NCBI RefSeq assembly: GCF_000745015.1
Contig: NZ_JQNA01000002.1
Coordinates: 744,001-808,000, forward strand
DNA from: Burkholderia sp. 9120
GTDB taxonomy: Bacteria > Pseudomonadota > Gammaproteobacteria > Burkholderiales > Burkholderiaceae
DNA length: 64,000 nucleotides
Reading direction: 5' to 3'
Part shown: piece after piece, positions 40,842 to 49,911 of the stretch
How the letters are laid out: every line of letters begins with the position of its first letter
Numbering within the stretch: the stretch's first letter is position 1
The notes under the pieces: generated by a model
Database searches by the model: none
Seen by the model: only the letters and a program-made list of their open reading frames with translations
What the model was told of the DNA's origin: nothing
Program-made: the position numbers and the translations under genes

Positions 40842-42443
40842 TCAAATCACCCGGAACCCATGCGTCCCATCGCGCCCAAGCTGCGCGACGAGACCGTACT
40901 CCCACTCCAGATACGCATTCATCGCTTCCCGCGCGTTGTCGGTGCCTTCATACGGACGCCGGTAACGATCGATACGCGGCGACGCGAGCCGCGCCTCCCC
41001 GCTTTCCAGCGGCAAGCCCGCTTCGATCCACGCCGCCGTCCCGCCGCTCAGCACCTGCACCGGTTTGCCCGTCAACGCCGCCAGCTCGGGCGCGGCAAAA
41101 CGCGCAAGCGCACTGCTGCCGCACGTCACCACATATCGCTGAGCGGCCGGCAACTTGTGCAACGCGTCGGCGAGTTGCGAGCGGATCACGAACCACGCGC
41201 CCGGGATATGTCGCTTCACATAATTCGCGCTGGTCGTGAAATCCAGCACGACCGTGCCCGGCGTTTGCAGCAGCGTGACCAGGCCAGCCGGCGTGATTTC
41301 ATCGGCAGCCGGCGGTGCCGGCGCATCGCGTGCCGCCGGTGCCGCGCCTTTCTCGCCGAGGTCCGCAGCCGTCAGGCCGTCCACCACGTACACCTCGACG
41401 TTCATCTGCGCGAGCCAGGACGCCGTCATATTGGCGCGCACGCCGTCGTTGTCCGCGAGAATCACGCGCGCGCCGCGCACCGGCGCGAACATGTCGGTTT
41501 CCTGCACCAGTTGCCCGCCTGGCGCACTACGAAAACCGGGCACGTGGCCCGCTTCGTATTCTTCCGGCGTGCGGACGTCGAAGCGATACACGGTACGCAC
41601 CGCTTCACCGGCCCAGCGCCGCGCTTCGTCGCGCGACGTGCGGCCCACTTTCGCGCGATCCGCGACCGTGCGCGCGGCATCGGCGGCGGCCAGACGCAGC
41701 TTGTCGTCGGCGATCGGTTCGAAACGGCGCGCGCTGCCATGCGCCAGCGCTTGCCCTGCGAGCGTCCAGCCGATCGTGCCGTTGCGCAGCGCCGCGACCG
41801 GATTCGGCACGCCCGCGTTGATCAGCGACTGCGCGCCGATAATGCTGCGCGTGCGCCCCGCGCAATTGACGATGATCCGCGTCGCCGGGTCCGGCGCGAG
41901 CTGGCGCGCGCGCAGCACGAGTTCCGCGCCCGGCACGCTGATGCTGCCGGGAATGTTCATGGTCTGATATTCGTCGAAGCGGCGCGCGTCGAGCACCACC
42001 ACGTCGGTTTCGTGATCGAGCAGCGCCTGCACCTGCGGCGCGGCCAGCGACGGCGTATGCCGCTCGCTCTCCACCAGTTCGCCGAACGCCTTGCTCGGCG
42101 CGTTGACGTCCTGGAACAGTTCGCCGCCGGCTGCGTGCCAGCCTTGCAGGCCGCCTTCGAGCAACGCGACGTCGGTATAGCCCAACTCGCTCAAACGCAG
42201 CGCGGCGCGTTCGGCGAGTCCTTCACCCGAATCGAACACGACAATCGGCACCGCGCGACGCGGCAAGCGGACCGGCGCATCGAGTTCGAGTCGCGACAGC
42301 GGCAAATTAGCGGCAAACAGCGGATGACTGCGGGCGTGCGGATCTTCCTCGCGCACGTCGACGAGCGCGATTTCCTCGCGATCGAGCAGTGTGCGGCGCA
42401 CGTCGTCGAATGATCGGGTACGAAAGTTTGTAACGACACTCAT
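40842..42443 (-). CDS. Four-domain rhodanese-like sulfurtransferase
   Basis: A 533-residue protein with four tandem rhodanese folds, at roughly residues 10-105, 125-230, 260-385 and 395-505. The active-site loops differ. Domain 1 has FDSGEGLA and domain 3 ADNDGVRA, with no cysteine. Domain 2 has NCAGRTRS and domain 4 TCGSSALA, each with a candidate persulfide cysteine. The protein would move sulfane sulfur from thiosulfate or persulfides to cyanide, sulfite or thiols. Its start overlaps the stop of the cysteine-dioxygenase-like gene (ATGA), tying it to thiol sulfur oxidation. Confidence 0.88.
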   Translation of the reverse strand: MSVVTNFRTRSFDDVRRTLLDREEIALVDVREEDPHARSHPLFAANLPLSRLELDAPVRLPRRAVPIVVFDSGEGLAERAALRLSELGYTDVALLEGGLQGWHAAGGELFQDVNAPSKAFGELVESERHTPSLAAPQVQALLDHETDVVVLDARRFDEYQTMNIPGSISVPGAELVLRARQLAPDPATRIIVNCAGRTRSIIGAQSLINAGVPNPVAALRNGTIGWTLAGQALAHGSARRFEPIADDKLRLAAADAARTVADRAKVGRTSRDEARRWAGEAVRTVYRFDVRTPEEYEAGHVPGFRSAPGGQLVQETDMFAPVRGARVILADNDGVRANMTASWLAQMNVEVYVVDGLTAADLGEKGAAPAARDAPAPPAADEITPAGLVTLLQTPGTVVLDFTTSANYVKRHIPGAWFVIRSQLADALHKLPAAQRYVVTCGSSALARFAAPELAALTGKPVQVLSGGTAAWIEAGLPLESGEARLASPRIDRYRRPYEGTDNAREAMNAYLEWEYGLVAQLGRDGTHGFRVI

Positions 42444-43048
42444 GAGATCGAAGACTCCTTCGAGACATTCCAGATATTCGGTAACACGTCGTTCGAGTAG
42501 CCGGAGATAAACGCTTTGCGGCCGCCGCCGGCCGGATAAACCGAACGGCTCACCGCGCCGATATTTGCACCGTACACGTGAATGCTGATCGACGTACGGT
42601 CACCATAAGCATTACTCACGCGATGAACGTCGCCGATGCCCGGCGAGACCGCATCCACGTCCCCGCGATCGAGGCGTTGGGCCGCGCCCTGCTCCTGCAG
42701 CGCGCCATCCGGCGTGATGCGATAAGCCTGTGCAATTTCCGCGCCACGCAGCACGCCGATCAGCCCCCACACGGTGTGATCGTGAACAGGGGTTGCCTGC
42801 CCCGGCCCCCACACAAAACTGACGATTGAAAAGCGCTGCCGCGAGTCCGCGTGCAACAGGAATTGCTGGTAACGCTCGGGATCGGACTGCGCGAAGGCGT
42901 CGGGCAGCCAGTCGTCGTGGGCGATCAGTTCGCGCAATGCGGCGGCGCCGGCGTCGAGCAGGTGCGCTTCGGGCGCCGCTGCGTCGACCAGCGACGCGAT
43001 CCGGCCGACGAACGCGCGCAGGCGGTCCGGCCTCAGGGCTTGGGTCAT
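42440..43048 (-). CDS. Cysteine dioxygenase family protein
   Basis: Cupin-fold thiol dioxygenase of 202 residues. The iron ligands are visible as the HDH of ATPVHDHTVWGLIGVLRGAE and a third histidine in GIGDVHRVSN. The family oxidises cysteine to cysteinesulfinate or 3-mercaptopropionate to its sulfinate; the two cannot be separated by eye. It lies 34 bp after the binding-protein gene and overlaps the rhodanese gene. I chose the ATG at 43048 because the longer frame runs into the upstream gene; no strong Shine-Dalgarno is seen. Confidence 0.86.
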   Translation of the reverse strand: MTQALRPDRLRAFVGRIASLVDAAAPEAHLLDAGAAALRELIAHDDWLPDAFAQSDPERYQQFLLHADSRQRFSIVSFVWGPGQATPVHDHTVWGLIGVLRGAEIAQAYRITPDGALQEQGAAQRLDRGDVDAVSPGIGDVHRVSNAYGDRTSISIHVYGANIGAVSRSVYPAGGGRKAFISGYSNDVLPNIWNVSKESSIS

Positions 43049-43082
43049 CGAATGATCGGAGGATAGGTGGGGGTTAAGCCGC

Positions 43083-44144
43083 TCACGCACCGTGAGCGAG
43101 CGCGGCGTTGAAGATCTCGGTCCACAGCGGTGCGACATCGACATGACGGTCGATCAGCCCGGCGCGCGCGAAGGTGTCCGCCACCTGCTGCTCGCTGGCG
43201 ATATCCGCCGCCGTGGTGCCGGCAATGCGGCGCGGCTGGCTCTGGTTGCGATACAGCGACACGATCGCTTCTTCCGGCACGCGCAGTTCGGCGGACAGCA
43301 CTTTCGCGTACGCGTCCTGATGCTGGCTGAACCACGCGCAGGCGCGTTGCAGCCGCACCAGCAAGTCCGCCGACGCCGCCCGCTGCAGTGGCTCGGTGAG
43401 TGTCGTGGGATGCCCGTAATACAGGTAATTGCCCGACAGGTAACCGTTCGCGTTCTTCAGCACGCGCGCGCCCGAGCGCGAGATCGCCAGCGGCACGTTG
43501 TAGCCGTAGATCGCCCAGGCGTCGAGCGAGCCGGCGTTGAAGGCCGCGAAACCGTCGCGCGGCGCCAGCGAGGTCGCCTGAATGTCGTTGAACGACAGCC
43601 CGGCTTCTTCGAGCATCCGCAACAGGTAGTAATGGGTGGTGGTCGCGCGCAGATAGCCGACGCGCTTGCCCTTCAGATCGGCGATCGAACGGATCGTCGA
43701 GCCCTTCGGGACCAGCACGACCTGGTTGTTCACGTCGTCCTTGTAGACGGCGATCACGCGGACCTGGGCGTTCTGCAGACGCGCGAAGATCGGCGGGATT
43801 TCGCTGCCCGACGCGATGTCGAGCGAGCCGCCGTTCATCGCTTCGACCATCGCGTTGCCCGACTGGAATTCGGCCCAGTCGATCGTGTAGGGCGTATCGG
43901 CGAGGCCGGCGGTTTTCAGCAAGGTGGCGTCGCCGCCTTTGTAGGTCGCGACACGCAGGCGCACCTTGCTCAGATCGAGGTGCTGCGCGGTGGGGTCGGC
44001 GCTGGTCTGGGTTGTTGCGGACGTCGCGCCTGAGGCGGCGGACGACATCAGGCCACCGCTTGCGCCAAGCCAGGTGACGGCCGGCAACGCGGCCACCAGC
44101 CGGCGACGCCGGAGTGAAACCGGCGTATCGAAACGCTGAGTCAT
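43083..44144 (-). CDS. SsuA-like ABC transporter binding protein
   Basis: A 353-residue solute-binding protein for a sulfonate- or thiol-type substrate. The N-terminus is arginine-rich (VSLRRRRLVAALPAVTWLGA), so export may use Tat or Sec. A low-complexity Ser/Ala/Thr spacer precedes the domain. Motifs: IDWAEFQSGNAMVEAMNGGS, DIASGSEIPPIFARL, GKRVGYLRATTTHYYLLRML and LDAWAIYGYNVPLA. It sits between the aldolase and cysteine-dioxygenase-like genes and is preceded by the GCGTTTG repeat. Confidence 0.87.
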   Translation of the reverse strand: MTQRFDTPVSLRRRRLVAALPAVTWLGASGGLMSSAASGATSATTQTSADPTAQHLDLSKVRLRVATYKGGDATLLKTAGLADTPYTIDWAEFQSGNAMVEAMNGGSLDIASGSEIPPIFARLQNAQVRVIAVYKDDVNNQVVLVPKGSTIRSIADLKGKRVGYLRATTTHYYLLRMLEEAGLSFNDIQATSLAPRDGFAAFNAGSLDAWAIYGYNVPLAISRSGARVLKNANGYLSGNYLYYGHPTTLTEPLQRAASADLLVRLQRACAWFSQHQDAYAKVLSAELRVPEEAIVSLYRNQSQPRRIAGTTAADIASEQQVADTFARAGLIDRHVDVAPLWTEIFNAALAHGA

Positions 44145-44179
44145 GTTGGGGTGTTCCGTGGGGTTGCTTGCGGCGTTAG

Positions 44180-44235
44180 GCGTTTGGCGTTTGGCGTTTG
44201 GCGTTTGGCGTTTGGCGTTTGGCGTTTGGCGTTTG
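44180..44235. repeat. Heptanucleotide tandem repeat (GCGTTTG)8
   Basis: Eight perfect copies of GCGTTTG in a row, flanked by degenerate copies from 44173 and to about 44255. It lies between the aldolase stop (44260) and the start of the binding-protein gene (44144), about 35-90 bp upstream of that start codon. Seven-base units change spacing and frame when copy number changes, so the tract may be slippage-prone. Confidence 0.92.
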
Positions 44236-44259
44236 GCGCTCTACGTTTAGCGTTGGCGT

Positions 44260-45096
44260 TCAGGTCAGGACGTCGGGCTCGGCTTCCACCAGCCCTTCCA
44301 GCAGGCTCTCGAAAGCGAACAACGCGCCGCCGGGGCGGCCCACCTGTTCGTGCGTGAGCGTGGCAATGTCGTGCGGGATGGCTTGCGGCGTGCCGGCGGC
44401 TTCGGCCAGCAATTGCGCATGACACGCGTTGTCCAGTCCGATGTACCACCACGCCGCGGCTTCCACGCTCGGGCCCGCGGTCAGAATGCCGTGATTCTTC
44501 AGAATCACCGCCTTGCGCTCGCCGAGCGCGGCCGCGATACGCGCGCCTTCGTCGGTATCGAGCACGACGCCGCGGAAATCGTCGAACAGCGCGTGATCCT
44601 GATAGAACGCGCACGAATCCTGGGTGAGCGGATCGAGCGTGCGGCCGAGCGTCGACCACGCTTTGCCATACAGCGAATGCGTGTGGGCCGCCGCGATCAC
44701 GTCGGGACGCGCTTCGTGAATCGCCGCGTGGATTGCGAACGCGGCCTGATTGAGCGGACCTTCGCCGACCACGATCTCACCGTCGGCATTCACCAGCAGC
44801 AGATCGGAAACGCGGATGCGGCTGAAATGCTTGCCGAACGGATTGACCCAGAAGTGATCGGGCCACTCCGGGTCGCGCGCGGTGATATGGCCGGCGAGAC
44901 CCTGATCGAAGCCATAGCGCGCAAACAGACGAAACGCGACGGCGAGCAGTTCCTGGCGATGACGACGTTCCGCCGCGATGCTGTCGCGTGGCGGGACGTC
45001 GTCGAACCAGAATTTGCGTAGCGGCGCGTGACGTTCGAGCGTGCCGCCGATGCCGGTTGCAGTGACGGTGACGCTGGCATGAGAAAGATCGGTCAT
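44260..45096 (-). CDS. Class II aldolase/adducin family protein
   Basis: A 278-residue class II aldolase/adducin-fold protein. Zinc-ligand regions are visible: AAAHTHSLYGKAW and VILKNHGILTAGPSVEAAAW. Such proteins cleave or decarboxylate sugar-like and other small molecules. The setting, between a flavin monooxygenase and a sulfonate-type binding protein, suggests a step in organosulfur breakdown, but the substrate is unknown. It starts 11 bp after the monooxygenase gene. Confidence 0.86.
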   Translation of the reverse strand: MTDLSHASVTVTATGIGGTLERHAPLRKFWFDDVPPRDSIAAERRHRQELLAVAFRLFARYGFDQGLAGHITARDPEWPDHFWVNPFGKHFSRIRVSDLLLVNADGEIVVGEGPLNQAAFAIHAAIHEARPDVIAAAHTHSLYGKAWSTLGRTLDPLTQDSCAFYQDHALFDDFRGVVLDTDEGARIAAALGERKAVILKNHGILTAGPSVEAAAWWYIGLDNACHAQLLAEAAGTPQAIPHDIATLTHEQVGRPGGALFAFESLLEGLVEAEPDVLT

Positions 45097-45107
45097 TACG
45101 TTTCCGT

Positions 45108-46187
45108 TCAGGCCGCCACGCGTTCGACACGCGCAATGCGCTCACGGGTCGCGGGAATCAACTCACGGCCGTAATCGATCGCGTCTTCGAGCGGATCGAA
45201 ACCGCGCACGAGGAAGGTCGTGACGCCCAGCGCGTAGTACTCGGCAAGCGTCTCAGCCACCTGTTCCGGCGTGCCGACCAGTGCGGTTGAATTCGAGCGT
45301 CCGCCGATCTCTTTCGCGACACCGGTCCACAAGCGTTCGTCGACGCGGTCCGATTCCCCCGATGCCGCGAGCAAACGCCGCGCGCCTTCGCTCTGCGCCG
45401 GGCCGCCGACCCCAAGCCCCTGCGCCGCGCGCAGCCGCCGCGTTTCCTCGAGGATGTGCTGGGCGCGCTCCCATGCCGCACTTTCCGTGGCCGCGAGAAT
45501 CGGCCGGAACGACACCGAGAAGCGCACCGTGCGGCCATGCTTCGCCGCTTCCGCGCGTACGCGGGTCACCTGCTCGCGAACCTGCGCCTTCGATTCGCCC
45601 CACAGCGCGTAGACATCCGCGTGACGGCCGGCGATTTCGAGCGCCGGCGCCGACGCGCCGCCGAAATACACCGGAATATGCGGTTGCTGCAGCGGCTTCA
45701 CTTCGGAGAAGCCCTGTTCGAAGCGGTAGTACTTGCCGTGATGATCGAAGGGTTTCGTCTCGGTCCACACGCGGCGCAGGATCTGCAGATATTCGTCGGT
45801 GCGCGCATAGCGTTCGTCGTGCGACAGAAAATCGCCGTCGCGGCGCTGCTCGGTATCGTCGCCGCCGGAAATGATGTGCACCGCGAGGCGGCCGCGCGAA
45901 TAGTGGTCGAGCGTCGCCAGTTGACGCGCGGCCAGCGTCGGCGCGACGAAACCCGGCCGGTGCGCGAGCATGAAGTGCACGTTGCGGGTCACGCTCGCCG
46001 CGTGCGAGATGGTCAGCAGCGCGTCGGGACTCGTCGACTGATGCGGCACAAGGATCCGGTCGAAACCCGCGTCTTCATGCGCGCGGGCAAATTGCTCGAC
46101 GTAAGCGAGGTCGATCACGGGACCTTGCGCTGCGTGCGTTTCAGACACCTTGCGGGTCTGGATCATGCCGATGAATTCGATGGACAC
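45108..46187 (-). CDS. SsuD-like FMNH2-dependent monooxygenase (LLM family)
   Basis: Luciferase-like flavin monooxygenase of 359 residues, close to alkanesulfonate monooxygenase SsuD. Features: FDRILVPHQSTSPDALLTIS, GRLAVHIISGGDDTEQRRDG, HDERYARTDEYLQILRRVW, IPVYFGGASAPALEIAGRHA and ALVGTPEQVAETLAEYYALG. Such enzymes release sulfite from sulfonates, or oxygenate related substrates, using FMNH2 from a separate reductase. It is the first gene of the organosulfur operon that continues down to 40842. No reductase is encoded nearby. Confidence 0.88.
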   Translation of the reverse strand: MSIEFIGMIQTRKVSETHAAQGPVIDLAYVEQFARAHEDAGFDRILVPHQSTSPDALLTISHAASVTRNVHFMLAHRPGFVAPTLAARQLATLDHYSRGRLAVHIISGGDDTEQRRDGDFLSHDERYARTDEYLQILRRVWTETKPFDHHGKYYRFEQGFSEVKPLQQPHIPVYFGGASAPALEIAGRHADVYALWGESKAQVREQVTRVRAEAAKHGRTVRFSVSFRPILAATESAAWERAQHILEETRRLRAAQGLGVGGPAQSEGARRLLAASGESDRVDERLWTGVAKEIGGRSNSTALVGTPEQVAETLAEYYALGVTTFLVRGFDPLEDAIDYGRELIPATRERIARVERVAA

Positions 46188-46339
46188 GTGGAGGTCTCCC
46201 GGAATGGTGTCTGCCCGGCGGGGCGCTGGCGCGAAGCGCCGGATGCGAGGGTGGGGTCAAAGGGTTCGAGGGGTTTAAGGTAGCAGCGCGACATGCGCTT
46301 GTTAAATATTGATCGGCCATATCTATATCGGGTTTGCAT

Positions 46340-46376
46340 GTAACGGGTGGTGGGGTTCGAGTCCCCTCCCCGCCTG
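46340..46376 (+). other. tRNA 3'-end-like fragment
   Basis: The segment reads like a tRNA T-arm (four G:C pairs closing the loop TTCGAGT) followed by an acceptor-like CCCCGCC and TGCC. No matching 5' half with a suitable acceptor strand was found within about 100 bp upstream. It could be the residue of a site-specific integration or chance. Not a functional tRNA. Confidence 0.28.
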
Positions 46377-46493
46377 CCGGGCGCAAACACCCCTCCACTA
46401 ACGTGGGCATCCGCGCACCGTCAGCAGAAAACCGGAACCTTTGCGAGAATGCCCCATCGCGCGAAAGCGCCGGAAACAGCAAACCAACAGACA

Positions 46494-47489
46494 ATGATCC
46501 CCTTCTCGGTCCTCGACCTCTCGCCGGTCGTCGCGGGCGCTACGCCCGCCGATGCCTTCCGAAACACGCTCGACCTCGCGCAGCACGCGGAAAAATGGAA
46601 CTACCGCCGCTTCTGGCTTGCGGAACATCACAACATGACCGGGATCGCCAGCGCGGCGACCTCGGTGGTGATCGGCTATGTGGCCGGCGGCACGAAGACG
46701 ATCCGCGTCGGTTCCGGTGGCGTGATGCTGCCGAACCATGCGCCGCTCGTGATCGCGGAACAGTTCGGCACGCTGGCGTCGCTCTACCCTGACCGTATCG
46801 ACCTCGGTCTCGGCCGCGCACCGGGCACCGATCAGAGCACCGCTCGCGCGTTGCGCCGCGATCTGCAGAACAGCGCCGATTCGTTCCCCGACGACGTCGT
46901 CGAATTGCAGCGTTATTTCGCCGACGCGGTGCCCGGGCAGCGCATTCAGGCAGTGCCGGGTGCGGGGCTGCATGTGCCGCTGTGGCTGCTCGGCTCGTCG
47001 CTCTTCAGTGCGCAGTTGGCCGCATCGCTCGGTTTGCCGTTCGCGTTCGCGTCGCATTTCGCGCCCGACTACATGCTCACCGCGCTGCAGATGTATCGCG
47101 CGCAATTCCGGCCGTCGGCTACGCTTGATAAACCGCATGCGATGGTCGGCGTGAATCTGTTCGCCGCCGACAGCAATGACGAAGCGCAGCGTCTGTTCAC
47201 GTCGCTGCAGCAGCAGTTCATCAATTTGCGGCGCGGCACGCCTGGGCAGTTGCAGCCGCCGGTCGACCGGCTCCAGGCGTCGGAGATGGAGTTGAATAAC
47301 GTCGCCCATTCGCTCGCGTGCACGGTGATTGGCGATCGCGATGCGGTGCGCGAAGGGTTGAAGTCGGTGATCGCGCAGACCGGCGCGGACGAGTTGATGC
47401 TCACCGCGCAGATTTACGATCACACGGCGCGGTTGCGCTCGTTCGAGATCGGCGCGCAAATACGCGACGAGTTGGCGGCCGGCGAGTAA
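46494..47489 (+). CDS. Luciferase-like monooxygenase (MsnO8-type LLM)
   Basis: Flavin-dependent oxidoreductase of 331 residues starting [20 protein letters not shown]. Characteristic stretches are [54 protein letters not shown] and [20 protein letters not shown]. This subgroup of bacterial luciferase homologues is common, but substrates are largely unknown. It is divergent from the SsuD-like gene and separated from it by about 300 bp. A longer frame begins at 46347, but its N-terminus lacks family similarity and crosses the tRNA-like fragment. Confidence 0.88.
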   Translation: MIPFSVLDLSPVVAGATPADAFRNTLDLAQHAEKWNYRRFWLAEHHNMTGIASAATSVVIGYVAGGTKTIRVGSGGVMLPNHAPLVIAEQFGTLASLYPDRIDLGLGRAPGTDQSTARALRRDLQNSADSFPDDVVELQRYFADAVPGQRIQAVPGAGLHVPLWLLGSSLFSAQLAASLGLPFAFASHFAPDYMLTALQMYRAQFRPSATLDKPHAMVGVNLFAADSNDEAQRLFTSLQQQFINLRRGTPGQLQPPVDRLQASEMELNNVAHSLACTVIGDRDAVREGLKSVIAQTGADELMLTAQIYDHTARLRSFEIGAQIRDELAAGE

Positions 47490-47508
47490 TCGCGGCGGCG
47501 TGAGATGT

Positions 47509-47539
47509 AAAAAGGGAGGCCAGGTGGCCTCCCTTTTTT
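47509..47539. terminator. Strong bidirectional terminator
   Basis: AAAAAGGGAGGCCA and TGGCCTCCCTTTTT form a perfect 14-bp inverted repeat with a GG loop, with an extended T-run on the plus strand. It serves both the LLM gene (ends 47489) and the converging LysR gene (ends 47589). Confidence 0.92.
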
Positions 47540-47555
47540 ATTGCATTCGCGTTGC

Positions 47556-47586
47556 GGCTCAGGCTCAGGCTCAAGCTCAAGCTTTC
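47556..47586. repeat. GCTCAG/GCTCAA hexanucleotide repeats
   Basis: About four imperfect copies of GCTCA(G/A) lie between the terminator and the stop codon of the LysR gene. A simple sequence tract of no evident function. Confidence 0.5.
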
Positions 47587-47588
47587 GC

Positions 47589-48542
47589 TCATGTAGCCTG
47601 CGCGCGAAGTTCACTGGCCTGCAATGACTGAATCTTTGCCAGTTGCTTCTCGAGTTGCTGAACGAACACCTTGAGTCCCTGCGTGCCCGCATGGCTCATC
47701 GACGTCATCATGCACACGCCCACTGACAGCGCCGGTTCGAGTTGCCTGACGGCAAACGTGTCGGCTGCCGACTGCGCCGTGTATTCGTCGATGATCGTAA
47801 AGCCGATGCCGCTCTCCACCAGCGCGCGCGCCAGGTAGTAGGTCTTGACCTGGATCATCGGCGCGCGGCCGCTTTCGTCGAAACCGGCCAGCGTCGCGTT
47901 GACGATCGAGCCGAGCGGGTCCATGGAGTCGAGGCTGATCCACTTCGACAAATCGAGCTCGCGCAGATGGACCGGCGCCTTCGCGGGCCAGTCGCTAACG
48001 GCGCCGAACAGAACGGCTCGCGCCCGGCCGAGTTCTTCGATCGCGATGCCGGCCATCGCCACCGGTTCGAACGCGATACCGATATCGATTTCCTGCGTCA
48101 GCAGCAGCGCCGACAAGGTCTGCTGGTTTTCGGTGCGAATGTCGATCGAGACATCCGGGCAGAGCCGGGTGAAAGCAGCGACAGCCCGCGGCACGAGACT
48201 CAAACCGAGACTCGGAATACAACCGATGCGCAGCATGCCGCCGGGATGCGAGGCCAGATTGCGCGCGAGATGCCTGACACGATCCAGGCTCGCGTGCAGC
48301 GTCTTGGTCTCCTGAAACAGCAGCATCGCTTCAGGCGTCGGTTTCAGCCCGCTGGGCAGCCGCTTGAAAAGCGCCACGCCGAGACTGTGCTCGGCCTGCG
48401 CGAGCATCTTGCTCGCCGCCGGTTGCGAAATGTTCAGGAGGCTGGCGGCGCCTGACAGCGAGCCGGCCTGCATGACAGCGTGAAAGACTTCGATGTGGCG
48501 CAAACGCATGGTCGTGGACGAAACAGGAAGAGGCTTCGGCAT
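47589..48542 (-). CDS. LysR-family transcriptional regulator
   Basis: A LysR regulator of about 317 residues. The HTH is RLRHIEVFHAVMQAGSLSGA with NISQPAASKMLAQAEHSLG, followed by a substrate-binding domain. It lies 146 bp downstream of an MFS transporter on the same strand, and the region also encodes D-amino-acid catabolism, so it may control these genes. Starts at 48542 and 48509 are both possible; neither has a strong ribosome-binding site. Confidence 0.87.
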   Translation of the reverse strand: MPKPLPVSSTTMRLRHIEVFHAVMQAGSLSGAASLLNISQPAASKMLAQAEHSLGVALFKRLPSGLKPTPEAMLLFQETKTLHASLDRVRHLARNLASHPGGMLRIGCIPSLGLSLVPRAVAAFTRLCPDVSIDIRTENQQTLSALLLTQEIDIGIAFEPVAMAGIAIEELGRARAVLFGAVSDWPAKAPVHLRELDLSKWISLDSMDPLGSIVNATLAGFDESGRAPMIQVKTYYLARALVESGIGFTIIDEYTAQSAADTFAVRQLEPALSVGVCMMTSMSHAGTQGLKVFVQQLEKQLAKIQSLQASELRAQAT

Positions 48543-48687
48543 GTCAGGCTTCGCGCGGCATCCGGAAGTCACCGCCGCGAAGCCGCTTTGTTGTTCAGCA
48601 ACGGATGCCCAAGCCAGTTTAGCTCAAGCGTCACGCACCACATAACCGCGATGCCTGGCCGCACGGGCGCCGCACTGCCGGTCTCCC

Positions 48688-49911
48688 TCACGACGGCTGC
48701 ACGCTTTCGCCCATGCGCGGTTCGATGGGTTTCCACGTAGCCGCGACCAGCACACCGCCGACTGCGGAGCCGATCAGCAGCCAGAACGCCGAGATATACG
48801 CGCCGCCGGACGCATTGATCAGCGCGCCCATCGCGATCGGTGCGAGCGTGGCGCCCATCTGGCCGCCGAAATTCATCAAGCCGGTCGCGCTGCCGATCAG
48901 ATGTTCCGGGAAGTAGCGCAGCGGCATCGCGAAGACCGAGGCATAGACGAAGTTGAACGCAAGCAGACAGACGGTGAGATAAACCATCAGCAGCGTCATG
49001 CTGGTGGTGTTGATCATCAACGCGATGGAGAGCGCACTCACGAGCGCGCCGCCAATCATGAACGCACGCTCGTGTCCCTTTGCGCGCCGGTCGAGCAGAT
49101 ACCCCACCGCGTTGGTGCCGATGAACGCAAGCAGGTTCGGAATGGCGACAGCCATGCCGGTGTGCGCGAGATCGATGTGATACGTATGCATCAGGTAAGA
49201 CGGCATCCACGACGTCACCCCGACATAGAGCACGCTGGCAAAGAACCAGATGGCCGCGATCTTCCACGCCGCGGGCATGCGAAGCAGCGGTCCCCACAGC
49301 GTGCGATGACGATTGGCATTGCGCTCCCGCTGCCCTTTCATGCCGCCGCGCAACGAGGCCCAGAGAATCGCCGCAACGACGAGACCCATCACCGCGAGTA
49401 TCGTGAACGAACTACGCCAGCCGAAGCGCGCCACGGTCAGGCCGATGAGCCCGGAGCCCACCGCATTGCCGAGGAAGGTCGTCGAAATCAGCAGCGACTT
49501 GGCGCGCGCCCGTTCTTTGCGTGGAAACACTTCGGCGATCGTCACCGAACTCGCCGGCGAGAACGCGCCCTCTCCAATGCCGAACAGCAGACGGATCGCG
49601 ACCAGCGACGCAAACGACCAGGCCACGCCGGTCGCGCCCGTGAAGAACGACCAGGAGGCCACGCAAGCCACCACGACGATCCGCGAACCGATCTTGTCGG
49701 ACAGCCAGCCGCCGATCAACTGCGTGATCGCATAGCTGAAGTAAAAGGCGCTCAGCACGATGCCGGCTTGCCGCGCGTCGAGGTTGAACTCGGCCCGGAT
49801 CGGAATGATGGCGGTGCTGATCAGGATGCGATCCGCGTAACCGGCCGCCCACGCAATGAAGAGGCTCGTCAAAGCGGCCGTCTTCTGCTTCCTTGAAAAC
49901 GTTGTGTCCAT
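48688..49911 (-). CDS. MFS transporter
   Basis: A 407-residue major facilitator with 12 predicted helices, resembling the anion:cation symporter (ACS) group. The MFS signature after helix 2 is visible (GGWLSDKIGSRIVVV) and a family loop reads EGAFSPASSVTIAEVFPRKE. The ATG at 49911 follows GGCGGGA. It is divergent from the D-amino-acid dehydrogenase gene and may import an acidic or amino-acid-like substrate for that pathway. Confidence 0.88.
   Translation of the reverse strand: MDTTFSRKQKTAALTSLFIAWAAGYADRILISTAIIPIRAEFNLDARQAGIVLSAFYFSYAITQLIGGWLSDKIGSRIVVVACVASWSFFTGATGVAWSFASLVAIRLLFGIGEGAFSPASSVTIAEVFPRKERARAKSLLISTTFLGNAVGSGLIGLTVARFGWRSSFTILAVMGLVVAAILWASLRGGMKGQRERNANRHRTLWGPLLRMPAAWKIAAIWFFASVLYVGVTSWMPSYLMHTYHIDLAHTGMAVAIPNLLAFIGTNAVGYLLDRRAKGHERAFMIGGALVSALSIALMINTTSMTLLMVYLTVCLLAFNFVYASVFAMPLRYFPEHLIGSATGLMNFGGQMGATLAPIAMGALINASGGAYISAFWLLIGSAVGGVLVAATWKPIEPRMGESVQPS

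Noticed and set aside
44141..44659. Protein with NAKRQTP-type heptad repeats on the minus strand
   Set aside because: The peptide repeat is only the translation of the GCGTTTG DNA repeat, and the frame overlaps the conserved aldolase gene.
46340..46376. Functional tRNA gene
   Set aside because: Only a T-arm and 3' acceptor-like strand are seen; no D-arm, anticodon arm or matching 5' acceptor strand upstream.
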